Part shown: piece by piece, positions 21,020 through 30,500 of the stretch
Layout: each line of letters begins with the position of its first letter
How positions within the stretch are numbered: the first letter of the stretch is position 1
Source: Pseudomonas fulva NBRC 16637 = DSM 17717
Lineage (GTDB): Bacteria > Pseudomonadota > Gammaproteobacteria > Pseudomonadales > Pseudomonadaceae
Assembly (NCBI RefSeq): GCF_000730565.1
Contig: NZ_BBIQ01000008.1
Coordinates: forward strand, 1-64,000
Direction of reading: 5' to 3'
DNA length: 64,000 nt
Position numbers and translations under genes: made by a program
The notes under the pieces: generated by a model
Database searches by the model: none
What the model was told of the DNA's origin: nothing
The model's input: only the letters and a program-made list of their open reading frames with translations

Positions 21020-21514
21020 ATGGGAAAGCGAAGAGAGTCTGCCTTTAAACTTTACTTTGGCAATGACGAGAATGAATCTAAAGCCATTGTGAGGTTTACC
21101 GATGATGATGGGCTAGGCATCGGTCTTGACGGTGGTGATGTAGCCAAGGTGACTAAAGGTCAAATGGTCGCACAGCATACAGAAATGGGCCCAGAGTACC
21201 TAGATCACCTCGGCGGCAAATTAAGGGCTACTTTATGGGTAGAAATTGTAGACAGCTGGGAAAAAGACGGTAACTGGGGTGGTTACCTTAAAGTTGCCTG
21301 CGAGCACTTGAAGGGTCAGTACCTCGATAGCAAAAGCGGATGGGTGAGGCCCTACAGTAAAAAGTACGACCCCGTGACGTTCGTCGACAAGGACGATTAT
21401 TACGAGATCTGGCAAGGAGACCCTGGGACGGGTAAACCATTGAGTATTGAGGGGGGGGTCTTGAGGTTCATGGATGACAAGACGAATATTGGCCAATGGA
21501 ATATCAAAGACTAA
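21020..21514 (+). CDS. Orphan low-GC protein of unknown function
   Basis: A 164-residue protein I do not recognise. It starts MGKRRESAFKLYFGNDENES, is rich in Asp, Gly, Lys and aromatic residues, has no signal peptide or membrane segment, and contains SWEKDGNWGGYLKV and YYEIWQGDPGTGKPLS. The composition looks like a soluble, mainly beta protein. AGAGGTG before the ATG is a reasonable ribosome site, which supports expression. GC content is roughly 45 percent by hand count, clearly lower than its neighbours, and IS scars lie on both sides, so acquisition by transfer is likely. Toxin, effector or carbohydrate-binding roles are possible but unsupported. Confidence 0.6.
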   Translation: MGKRRESAFKLYFGNDENESKAIVRFTDDDGLGIGLDGGDVAKVTKGQMVAQHTEMGPEYLDHLGGKLRATLWVEIVDSWEKDGNWGGYLKVACEHLKGQYLDSKSGWVRPYSKKYDPVTFVDKDDYYEIWQGDPGTGKPLSIEGGVLRFMDDKTNIGQWNIKD

Positions 21515-21520
21515 ATAGCA

Positions 21521-21626
21521 ATGACCCGTGTTCCGCTCGGGAAGTTCGTTAATCCAAAAGCCCCTGAAACATTGGGCGAGTTATTTAAACAGATAAACGA
21601 ACTAACCGTTCGGGGCACTCGTGTGG
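21521..21626 (+). pseudogene. 5' fragment of a gene cut by the IS630 scar
   Basis: An open frame starts at ATG 21521, six bases after the orphan ORF, and reads MTRVPLGKFVNPKAPETLG, ELFKQINELTVRGTR before entering the IS630 end at about 21627. The composition up to that point looks protein-like and beyond it is IS sequence read in the wrong direction. It is probably the start of the second gene of a two-gene unit with the orphan ORF. No family recognised and no obvious ribosome site. Confidence 0.4.
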
Positions 21627-21970
21627 TGTTTCATAAGTACTGTGGACACATCATTTGCCCAGGGCTCTTGCTTGCACGAGCGGCTGAGGTGAGGATGTCA
21701 TCAGCTTCTGGCGCCACCGGAATGGCTCCGGGTTCTGGTTGTACGTTTCCAAGTCCTGCGCAATGGATGCTTATAGATCTTTGACGCTAACCTGTGCCTG
21801 CCGCTTGATCCATTTCTCGCTCAGCGTTGAGAAAAAGCGCTCGACCCCATTCAGGCACGAGGCCGGAGTCGGTGTGAAGTGCATGTTGTAGCGCGGACGC
21901 GCCGCGAGCCAGGCCCTGACTTTCGATACAGTGTCAATACTGAGGCAAACGACATGGTATTGAGCGTCAT
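21627..21970 (-). pseudogene. IS630-family transposase C-terminal remnant, copy B
   Basis: The minus strand encodes KVRAWLAARPRYNMHFTPTP then ASCLNGVERFFSTLSEKWIKRQAQVSVKDL, the typical C-terminal DDE region of IS630 transposases with the final catalytic Glu in VERFF. A TAA interrupts at 21771-21773; beyond it the frame continues ASIAQDLETYNQNPEPFRWRQK, then compensating frameshifts, to the stop at 21651 and the element end near 21627. The N-terminal domain and the first two acidic residues are missing. Inactive. Confidence 0.75.
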
Positions 21971-22057
21971 GCATGGCATTAGATGCAGTCAATACCCCGT
22001 ACCATGTCACACAAACACCGTGCTTGGCGATGCAGAACTCTATCCGAATTTGCCAAA

Positions 22058-22092
22058 CGCAAAAAGCCAAAAGCCCGCAATTACGCGGGCTT
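22058..22092 (-). terminator. Rho-independent terminator of guaA
   Basis: On the minus strand GCCCGC GTAATT GCGGGC is followed by TTTTGGCTTTTT, 49 bases after the guaA stop. The stem is 22073-22090. It is a good intrinsic terminator for the guaBA transcript. Confidence 0.8.
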
Positions 22093-22138
22093 CAGGGCAT
22101 TTTTTGCTAGATCGTGCCGGGCTATACCGGACGCAGGA

Positions 22139-23716
22139 TCACTCCCACTCAATCGTCGCCGGCGGCTTGCTCGACACGTCGTAGGTCACCCGCGAGATAC
22201 CGTCGATCTCGTTGATGATACGGCCGCTCACGGTTTCCAGCAGTTCGTAAGGCAGATGAGCCCAACGCGCGGTCATGAAGTCCACGGTCTCGACGGCGCG
22301 CAGGGCGACGACCCAGGCGTAGCGACGGCCGTCACCGACCACACCAACCGATTTCACTGGCTGGAACACCACGAAGGCCTGGCTGGTCTTGTGGTACCAA
22401 TCAGCCTTGCGCAGCTCTTCGATGAAGATATGGTCCGCGCGACGCAGAATGTCGGCGTATTCTTTCTTCACTTCACCCAGGATGCGCACACCCAGGCCCG
22501 GGCCTGGGAATGGGTGGCGGTAGACCATGTCGTAGGGCAGGCCGAGTTCAAGGCCGATCTTGCGCACTTCATCCTTGAACAGCTCACGCAGTGGTTCGAC
22601 CAGCTTGAGGTTCATTTCCTCCGGCAGGCCACCGACGTTGTGGTGGGACTTGATCACGTGGGCCTTGCCACTCTTGGCGCCAGCCGATTCGATCACGTCC
22701 GGGTAGATGGTGCCCTGGGCGAGGAACTGGATGTTGGGCAGCTTGCTGGCCTCGGCATCGAAGATGTCGATGAAGGTGCGGCCGATGATCTTGCGCTTCT
22801 TCTCCGGGTCGGCTTCGCCGGCCAGGTTGTCGAGGAACTGCTGTTCAGCGTCGGCACGGATCACCTTGACGCCCATGTTCTCCTTGAACATGGCCATCAC
22901 CTGGTCACCCTCGTGCAGGCGCAGCAGGCCGTTGTCGACGAAGACGCAGGTCAGCTGGTCGCCGATGGCGCGGTGCAGCAGGGCCGCGACCACCGAACTG
23001 TCCACGCCGCCGGACAGGCCGAGCAGGACGTTGGCCGACCCCACTTGCTCACGCACCTGGGCGATGGCGTCCTCGACAATGTTGGACGGGGTCCACAGGG
23101 CTTCACAGCCGCAGATGTCCTGCACGAAACGGGACAGGATGCGACCGCCCTGCTTGGTGTGGGTCACTTCCGGGTGGAACTGCACGCCGTAGTAGCCGCG
23201 TGTGTCGTCGAACATGCCGGCGATCGGGCAGCTCGGGGTGCTGGCCAGTACGTGGAAACCGGTCGGCAGCTGGGTGACCTTGTCACCGTGGCTCATCCAC
23301 ACGTCCAGGCCCAGTACGCCGTCGGCGTCGATATGGTCCTCGATGCCGTCGAGCAGGCGGCTCTTGCCGACCACGTCCACGCGGGCATAACCGAACTCAC
23401 GCAGGTCGGACCCTTCGACCTTGCCGCCCATCTGTTCGGACATGGTCTGCATGCCGTAGCAGATGCCCAGCACAGGCACGTTCAGGTCGAACACGGCCTG
23501 GGGTGCACGGGGGCTGTTGGCTTCGTGAACCGACTCGGGGCCACCGGCGAGGATGATGCCGCGCGGGTTGAATTCGCGGATCGCTTCATCGTCCATGTCG
23601 AACGGGTGCAGTTCGCAGTACACGCCGATCTCGCGCACGCGGCGGGCGATCAGCTGGGTGTACTGGGAGCCGAAATCGAGGATGAGGATCCGGTGAGCGT
23701 GAATATCGAGGGCCAT
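22139..23716 (-). CDS. guaA: GMP synthase (glutamine-hydrolysing)
   Basis: GuaA aminates XMP to GMP using glutamine and ATP. The 525-residue protein begins [20 protein letters not shown]; an in-frame start 15 codons upstream lies in a repeat-like intergenic segment and is rejected. The glutaminase domain has [10 protein letters not shown] (Cys near residue 86) and [10 protein letters not shown]; the ATP pyrophosphatase P-loop is LSGGVDSSV; the C-terminal dimerisation domain ends in IEWE. The 3' end of guaA is a known integration site for genomic islands, relevant to the scarred strip beside it. Same direction as guaB. Confidence 0.97.
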   Translation of the reverse strand: MALDIHAHRILILDFGSQYTQLIARRVREIGVYCELHPFDMDDEAIREFNPRGIILAGGPESVHEANSPRAPQAVFDLNVPVLGICYGMQTMSEQMGGKVEGSDLREFGYARVDVVGKSRLLDGIEDHIDADGVLGLDVWMSHGDKVTQLPTGFHVLASTPSCPIAGMFDDTRGYYGVQFHPEVTHTKQGGRILSRFVQDICGCEALWTPSNIVEDAIAQVREQVGSANVLLGLSGGVDSSVVAALLHRAIGDQLTCVFVDNGLLRLHEGDQVMAMFKENMGVKVIRADAEQQFLDNLAGEADPEKKRKIIGRTFIDIFDAEASKLPNIQFLAQGTIYPDVIESAGAKSGKAHVIKSHHNVGGLPEEMNLKLVEPLRELFKDEVRKIGLELGLPYDMVYRHPFPGPGLGVRILGEVKKEYADILRRADHIFIEELRKADWYHKTSQAFVVFQPVKSVGVVGDGRRYAWVVALRAVETVDFMTARWAHLPYELLETVSGRIINEIDGISRVTYDVSSKPPATIEWE

Positions 23717-23739
23717 GGGGAATCTCTGATTCAGCTGCG

Positions 23740-23764
23740 AGCTTGAAGCTGCAAGCTGCAAGTT
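23740..23764. repeat. Short intergenic repeat of AGCTTGAAGCTGCAAG type
   Basis: Directly before guaA, overlapping GCTTGAAGCTGCAAGC units form small direct and inverted repeats. Similar GCTTGAAGCTGCAAG strings are common between genes in pseudomonads as I recall; only this copy is seen here. Confidence 0.5.
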
Positions 23765-23780
23765 GATCGGGGAAAACGCA

Positions 23781-23802
23781 GTGGCTGCGCGAACGCAGCC
23801 AC
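23781..23802 (-). terminator. Strong hairpin between guaB and guaA
   Basis: GTGGCTGCG and CGCAGCCAC pair perfectly (9 pairs) around a TTCG tetraloop on the minus strand, 24 bases after the guaB stop. A TTTT run follows only after four more bases. It could terminate part of the guaB transcripts or protect the guaB mRNA end. Confidence 0.5.
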
Positions 23803-23826
23803 CGTCTGGAGCTTACCGCTGAGCAA

Positions 23827-25368
<1,542 letters not shown>

Positions 25369-25431
25369 TCAAGCCTGAAGTTACAAGTGGCCGTTGCTGC
25401 CCTGCGCGCTACCGCCCTGCCCGGCCGCTCG

Positions 25432-25983
25432 TCAGGCGAGCCGGACCTGCACCACCGCCACCGGTTGGTCCAGCCAATCGGCGAAGCTGTCGATGAACGC
25501 CTGGGTGAACCCGGCATCGCCCCAGTTGTTGAAGATGAAGCCCAGGTTGGAAAAGGCACAGGGTTGCAGGAACAGAAAGCCATTGATGTCGTCTTCGAAC
25601 CCGCACAGCGGGCACGTGAAGTTGTCGCTGACCCCAGGCATCCACTCTTCCAGGCTGTCGAACAACGGCTCGCCCACTTCCCGCCGGCACTGCGGGCAGC
25701 CTGCCTCTTCCTTGAAGCCTTCGGTGGGCGTATAGATGCAGCGCTTGAGCATCACCTCAAGGCCGTTGACCGGCGCACCGAAGGGCAGTTTGTCGGGGTG
25801 CAGCGCCACCTTGCGAGCACCTGGCCCAAGGGCATGGGCCATGCGGTTGCCGGTACGCCCGCAGGTGGTCAGCTGCTCTTCCACGACCTTTTCGCGGACC
25901 AGCCAGCGCAGGATGGCGCGGGCGCGGGCCTCGTGCACCGGGACGGTGGACTGCCTGGGAACGATGATGCTTTGGGTATTCAT
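25432..25983 (-). CDS. Zinc-ribbon protein of unknown function
   Basis: The 183-residue protein contains two CxxC pairs, GCPQCRRE and FTCPLCGFE, about 35 residues apart, which would coordinate one structural zinc. The N-terminus MNTQSIIVPRQSTVPVHEARARAILRWLV has a helical look; the C-terminus is acidic and aromatic. No signal peptide. It is a conserved pseudomonad neighbour of guaB as I recall, but I cannot assign an activity. It is on the guaB strand, 135 bases upstream of guaB. Confidence 0.7.
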   Translation of the reverse strand: MNTQSIIVPRQSTVPVHEARARAILRWLVREKVVEEQLTTCGRTGNRMAHALGPGARKVALHPDKLPFGAPVNGLEVMLKRCIYTPTEGFKEEAGCPQCRREVGEPLFDSLEEWMPGVSDNFTCPLCGFEDDINGFLFLQPCAFSNLGFIFNNWGDAGFTQAFIDSFADWLDQPVAVVQVRLA

Positions 25984-26031
25984 GAGCGGGACAAGCCTTG
26001 GATCGGGTAGTCGGCCAATTCTACCCCCTGC

Positions 26032-26799
26032 TCAAGCGCTCACATAGCGAGCGATGAGCGCCAGGCCGCTGGCCAGCACCAACCAGGTGACCAGCCGCAC
26101 GAAGACCTCGCGTGACAGCCTGTGCGCGAGCCTGCGCCCAGCCCACAGGCCGATGACCATCACCGGCAACAGGCAGGCCGCCATCAGCAGCAGTTGTCGA
26201 TCGGCGTAGACACCGGCGACCAGGAACAGCGTCAGGCGCACCAGGGTGCTGCAACTGATCAACGCGCTCTGGGTGGCGCGCACCTGCGCCTTGTCGGGCA
26301 GGCGAGCGCTCAGGTAAAGGGCGTAGAGAAAGCCGCCACTGCCGAACAAGGCCCCGAACAGCCCGCCCACAGTGCCCATTGGTGCCGCCCACCACCCGGC
26401 AAGCGAGGCCGGGCGTACCTTCAGCGCCAGGCTGTAGAGCGCATAGGCGGTGATGAACAGCCCCATCAGCAGCATCAGCAGGTCCGATTTGAGCTGCAGC
26501 AGGAACACAACGCCCAGGGTGCACCCCAGCGCCATGAACGGCAGCAGGCGCAGCAATTCGCGCCGTATCACATCGCGCCGCGAGGGCAGCAGGTTGCCGA
26601 ACGCCGCCACGAAATCGAGCAACACCAGCAAGGGAATGATCTGCGACAGCGGCATGAAATGGATCAGCACCGGGCCTGCCACCAACGCCGTGCCGAAGCC
26701 GGCGATGCCGAACACCACATAGGCCGCCGCGATACCCAGCACGATGGGTAGCCAGTCAAGCACCGAGAACGGTAGTGCTATGGCGAAGTCAGCAAGCAT
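26032..26799 (-). CDS. TSUP (TauE/SafE) family membrane transporter
   Basis: The 255-residue protein is almost entirely hydrophobic with about eight membrane segments. The two repeated halves of the TSUP family show in AAYVVFGIAGFGTALVAGPVL and GTVGGLFGALFGSGGFLYALY. Family members export sulfite, sulfoacetate or related sulfur and carboxylate compounds; the substrate here is not known. It is divergent from the LysR gene at 26888 with 88 bases between, which suggests LysR control. Confidence 0.85.
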   Translation of the reverse strand: MLADFAIALPFSVLDWLPIVLGIAAAYVVFGIAGFGTALVAGPVLIHFMPLSQIIPLLVLLDFVAAFGNLLPSRRDVIRRELLRLLPFMALGCTLGVVFLLQLKSDLLMLLMGLFITAYALYSLALKVRPASLAGWWAAPMGTVGGLFGALFGSGGFLYALYLSARLPDKAQVRATQSALISCSTLVRLTLFLVAGVYADRQLLLMAACLLPVMVIGLWAGRRLAHRLSREVFVRLVTWLVLASGLALIARYVSA

Positions 26800-26887
26800 C
26801 GGCGCATTGTCCTTGAAGGTTCAGCGCACCATAACCAAACCCGTGTCATGCCGGCTAATATGCAATCTCGCCTTGATCCATCTCGAA

Positions 26888-27835
26888 ATGGCATCGCTCA
26901 TGATCTCGACCCGTCAGTTACGTTACTTCGTGGAAATTGCCGAATGTGGCAGCTTCAGTGCTGCGGCCGAACGGCTGTATGTCGCCCAGTCCGCCCTCAG
27001 CCGCCAGGTGCGCGAGCTTGAACTGCAGCTGGACACGGCGTTGTTCGAACGCACGGCCAGGTTGCCTCGCCTGACCGATGCGGGCCGGGCGTTCCTGCCG
27101 CGTGCGCGCAACCTGCTGCTGGACCTGGACAAGGCTGGCGAGCTGGCCCGAGCCGTTGGCCAGGGCCTGCGCGGCAGCCTGAACATCAGCCACTCCAGCA
27201 CGGTGCCGCTGACCGGTCGGTTGCTTGAGCACTTGGGTGAGTACTTGCGGACCAACCCAGGCGTGAGCATGGAGATCGCCCAGCTGTCCTCCGAAGGGCA
27301 GCTTGCAGCCCTGGCCGAAGGTCGCCTGGACATCGGGTTGCTGAGACTGCCGGTGCTGCGTCAGCACGATGGGTTGTGCGTCGAGCCGCTGTTCGAAGAG
27401 CCCCTGCTGCTGGCGCTTGCCCCTACCCATGAGCTGGCAGCGCGCGATTGCATCGCCTTGGCGGAGCTTTCGAGCCAGCCGTTCATCTCCATTCCCCACC
27501 ACCAACGCGGTGGCCTGAGCTATCTGTCTGCCGAGCTGTGCATGGCGGCGGGGTTCTTTCCCCAGCCTGCGCGGGTGGTGTCGCGCAAGACCACGCAGTT
27601 GCAGCTGATCCAGGCGGGGTTCGGGGTGGCTTTGCTGCCACGCTGCATGCAGGACATCGCCCCTCCTGCGCTGCGGTTCATCCCGCTGACGGACCCCGGC
27701 TGCGTCAGCACCGTCGCCATCGCTCACCGTCGCGATGCCGGGCCGCTGGTTAGCCAGTTCATCGAACACATGACCTGCGCAGCTTCGGCAATCGGTACGC
27801 CAGGGCAGGCACCCGCGATCCAGGTCAGCTCCTGA
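26888..27835 (+). CDS. LysR-family transcriptional regulator
   Basis: A LysR regulator of about 315 residues: HTH from STRQLRYFVEIAECGSFSAA through SALSRQVRELELQLDTALFE, then the co-inducer domain (SLNISHSSTVPLTGR onward). ATG codons at 26888 and 26900 are both possible; neither has a strong ribosome site, and 26900 would give the compact N-terminus MISTRQLRYF. It is divergent from the TSUP transporter gene, which is its likely target. Effector unknown. Confidence 0.87.
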   Translation: MASLMISTRQLRYFVEIAECGSFSAAAERLYVAQSALSRQVRELELQLDTALFERTARLPRLTDAGRAFLPRARNLLLDLDKAGELARAVGQGLRGSLNISHSSTVPLTGRLLEHLGEYLRTNPGVSMEIAQLSSEGQLAALAEGRLDIGLLRLPVLRQHDGLCVEPLFEEPLLLALAPTHELAARDCIALAELSSQPFISIPHHQRGGLSYLSAELCMAAGFFPQPARVVSRKTTQLQLIQAGFGVALLPRCMQDIAPPALRFIPLTDPGCVSTVAIAHRRDAGPLVSQFIEHMTCAASAIGTPGQAPAIQVSS

Positions 27836-27883
27836 TCGACCGGGCACGACACCCGGCCCCCTCATCCTTTATAGTGCCTTCCC

Positions 27884-29263
27884 ATGATCAAAGACCCTTT
27901 CGAACGCCTCGGCCTTGACCGTGATGTGCTCACCGTCAGCCAACTCAATGGCCGCGCCCGGGTGCTGCTGGAAGACGTTTTCCGCAGCGTGTGGGTGGAG
28001 GGCGAGATTTCCAACCTGGCCCGGCCGGCCTCCGGTCACATGTACTTCACCCTCAAGGACAGCGGTGCCCAGGTGCGCTGCGCCCTCTTCCGGCAGAGCG
28101 CCACGCGGGTGCGCCAGGCACTGCGTGATGGCCTGGCGGTACGGGTGCGCGGCAAGGTGTCCCTGTTCGAAGGCCGTGGCGACTATCAGCTGATCCTCGA
28201 TACGGTGGAGCCTGCTGGCGATGGTGCGCTGCGCCTGGCTTTCGAGGCGCTCAAGGAAAAGCTTGGCGCCGAGGGCTTGTTCAGCACCGACAGCAAGCGC
28301 GCGCTGCCTGCGCATCCCCAGCGTATCGGCATCATCACCTCCCCCACCGGGGCCGTGATCCGCGACATCATCAGTGTGTTCGCCCGTCGCGCGCCCCAGG
28401 TGGAGTTGAACCTGATCCCCACCGCCGTGCAGGGCCGCGAAGCCATCGCCCAGATCGTGCGCGCCATTCGCCTGGCCGACAGCCGCGGTTTCGACGCATT
28501 GATCCTGGCCCGCGGCGGCGGTTCGCTGGAGGACCTGTGGTGCTTCAACGAGGAAGCCGTGGCGCGCGCCGTGGCCGCGTGCAAGACGCCGATCGTGAGC
28601 GCCGTGGGCCATGAAACCGACGTGTCGATCAGCGACTTCGTAGCCGACGTGCGTGCCCCTACCCCGTCTGCTGCGGCCGAGCTGCTTGCCCCCGACAGCA
28701 GCGGGTTGCAGCATCGCCTGGACGGCCTGCAACGGCGCCTGACCCTGCGCATGCAGAACCGGTTGGTGCATGATCGCCTGCGCCTGGAGTCGCTGATTCG
28801 CCGCTTGCGCCATCCGGGCGAACGCCTGCGTCAGCAGGCTCAGCGCCTTGATGACCTGGACATGCGCCTGCGCCGTGCCTTCCTGCACAACCTCAATCAG
28901 CGCCGCGAGCGCTTGGTGCGCCTGGAGACGCGCCTGGCTGCGCAACATCCCGGGCGCACCCTGGCCCTGCTGGGCCAGCGCCTGGACAGCCTGGCCGAGC
29001 GACTGCCACGGGCCATGCGCGACGTGCTCAAGGACCGGCGCCAGCGCTTCCAGGCCCAGCTACAGACCCTGCAGATCGTCAGCCCCCTGGCGACGCTGGC
29101 GCGCGGCTACAGCATTCTGCTCGACGAACAAGGCCAGGCCATCCGCAGCGCCGAACAGACGCGCAACGGCCAGCGCCTCACCGCACGCCTCAACGAAGGC
29201 GAGCTGCAGGTGCGGGTCGAAGATAACCACCTGACTCCGGTCACGCTCTCACTTCTGGATTGA
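27884..29263 (+). CDS. xseA: Exodeoxyribonuclease VII large subunit
   Basis: XseA is the catalytic large subunit of ExoVII, which degrades single-stranded DNA. The 459-residue protein starts MIKDPFERLGLDRDVLTVSQ and carries an OB-fold (VWVEGEISNLARPASGHMYFTLKD), the catalytic domain with GIITSPTGAVIRDI, LARGGGSLEDLW and AVGHETDVSISDFVADVRAPTPSAAAE, and a long coiled-coil region (about residues 260-400). The small subunit xseB is not in this window, as is usual. The M23 peptidase gene begins three bases after its stop. Confidence 0.96.
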   Translation: MIKDPFERLGLDRDVLTVSQLNGRARVLLEDVFRSVWVEGEISNLARPASGHMYFTLKDSGAQVRCALFRQSATRVRQALRDGLAVRVRGKVSLFEGRGDYQLILDTVEPAGDGALRLAFEALKEKLGAEGLFSTDSKRALPAHPQRIGIITSPTGAVIRDIISVFARRAPQVELNLIPTAVQGREAIAQIVRAIRLADSRGFDALILARGGGSLEDLWCFNEEAVARAVAACKTPIVSAVGHETDVSISDFVADVRAPTPSAAAELLAPDSSGLQHRLDGLQRRLTLRMQNRLVHDRLRLESLIRRLRHPGERLRQQAQRLDDLDMRLRRAFLHNLNQRRERLVRLETRLAAQHPGRTLALLGQRLDSLAERLPRAMRDVLKDRRQRFQAQLQTLQIVSPLATLARGYSILLDEQGQAIRSAEQTRNGQRLTARLNEGELQVRVEDNHLTPVTLSLLD

Positions 29264-29266
29264 CCC

Positions 29267-30094
29267 ATGCCCCGCTTGCTCGCGTCACTGCTCGCCCTCG
29301 CCTTCACCGTCCTGAGCGCCACAGCCCAGGCCAGCTACATCACCCGCACGCTGAACAAGCCGGTGCCCGGCGGCGTTGCAGTGGTCGACCTGGGGCCGGC
29401 AGCCAGTGCCCCCAGCGCACGCTTCGATGGCAAGCCGGTGCTGGTGGTCAAGGAACAGGACAACTGGTTGGCCATCGTCGGTATCCCCCTGACCCAGAAG
29501 CCTGGGCAGGCGGTGGTGCAGCAAGGCAGCCGAAGCCTGCCCTTCACCGTGGGCCACAAGCAGTACCCCGAACAGCGCATCACCTTGAAGAACACCCGCC
29601 AGGTCAACCCCAATCCGGCCGACCTCAAGCGCATCGATCGCGAACTGGCCGAGCAGATCAAGGCCTACCGCAGCTTCAGCCCGGCATTGCCAAGCAACCT
29701 GATCCTCGACAAGCCGGTCAATGGGCCGCTGTCGAGCAAGTTCGGCGTGCGCCGGTTCTTCAATGGTGAAGAGCGCAACCCCCATGCGGGCCTGGATTTC
29801 GCCGTACCAGCGGGTACGCCGATCAAGACGCCAGCCAATGGCAAGGTGATTCTGGTAGGCGATTATTTTTTCAATGGCCGCACGGTGTTCGTCGACCACG
29901 GGCAGGGCTTCATCAGCATGTTCTGCCATATGTCCAGGATCGACGTGCAGAACGGGCAGCAGCTGCGTCGTGGCGATGTGGTTGGGCGCGTTGGCTCAAC
30001 GGGGCGCGCGACCGGGCCGCACATGCACTGGAACGTCAGCCTGAACGATGCGCGTGTTGACCCGGCGATCTTCATCGGCGCCTTTCAGCCCTGA
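29267..30094 (+). CDS. M23-family (LytM) peptidase, exported
   Basis: The 275-residue protein has a signal peptide (MPRLLASLLALAFTVLSATAQA) and a C-terminal M23 domain from about residue 145. Zinc ligands appear in NPHAGLDFAV (HxxxD) and GPHMHW (HxH). Between them lies GRTVFVDHGQGFISMFCHMS. M23 enzymes cut peptidoglycan cross-bridges, and all catalytic residues look present, so it is probably active rather than a regulatory LytM factor. It starts three bases after xseA, so both share a transcript. Confidence 0.9.
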   Translation: MPRLLASLLALAFTVLSATAQASYITRTLNKPVPGGVAVVDLGPAASAPSARFDGKPVLVVKEQDNWLAIVGIPLTQKPGQAVVQQGSRSLPFTVGHKQYPEQRITLKNTRQVNPNPADLKRIDRELAEQIKAYRSFSPALPSNLILDKPVNGPLSSKFGVRRFFNGEERNPHAGLDFAVPAGTPIKTPANGKVILVGDYFFNGRTVFVDHGQGFISMFCHMSRIDVQNGQQLRRGDVVGRVGSTGRATGPHMHWNVSLNDARVDPAIFIGAFQP

Positions 30095-30348
30095 GGCAGG
30101 GCTGACTCTGCGTCGATAGACCCTTGAGCCGCCCGACGAAACGGGCGGCGATTGCCGGGCCAACGCAGATCTGAAGCCCTTCTGAACGGTTGACACACCA
30201 TTGCGCCAAAGAAAAATACTGCGCAACAGATGCAAAGCATTCAAATGCTAGCCACAAGAAAATCTCGCAATAGCGCTTTTTTTGAGCATTTCTCTCAATT
30301 TTTTTTCAACGCTTGCCAACCCTCAGCCCACTGGTTAGGGTTGAGGCC
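30095..30348 (+). promoter_or_regulatory. leuA upstream region with candidate promoter
   Basis: A TTGACA at 30190-30195 and AATACT at 30215-30220 form a possible sigma-70 promoter with a rather long 19-base spacer. Near 30130-30150, CCGCCC and GGGCGG can pair and may end the xseA/M23 transcript. The remaining sequence is A/T-rich up to the leader ORF. Confidence 0.4.
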
Positions 30349-30426
30349 ATGAAAACCTTCAGCACCCTCATCTTGCTCCGACAACATCGCAGCCTCTGCC
30401 TGGTCAGCGCTCGACTACCAGGCTGA
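30349..30426 (+). CDS. Putative leucine-rich leader peptide of leuA
   Basis: A 25-residue open frame starts [15 protein letters not shown] and ends at TGA 30424-30426, 74 bases before leuA. Seven of its 25 residues are Leu, with Ile and Val besides, and it follows an AGGGTTGAGG purine-rich ribosome site. This is the architecture of a ribosome-mediated attenuation leader that senses charged tRNA-Leu. The small number of contiguous Leu codons and the lack of an obvious strong terminator before leuA make the mechanism inference; translation-linked control is an alternative. Confidence 0.55.
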   Translation: MKTFSTLILLRQHRSLCLVSARLPG

Positions 30427-30500
30427 ATCGCGTCGCCTCGCCCCCACCTCGTTACTGCTCGGCAGGCCCGATCTCGGCCGCACATAAAAGGATTGCTTCC

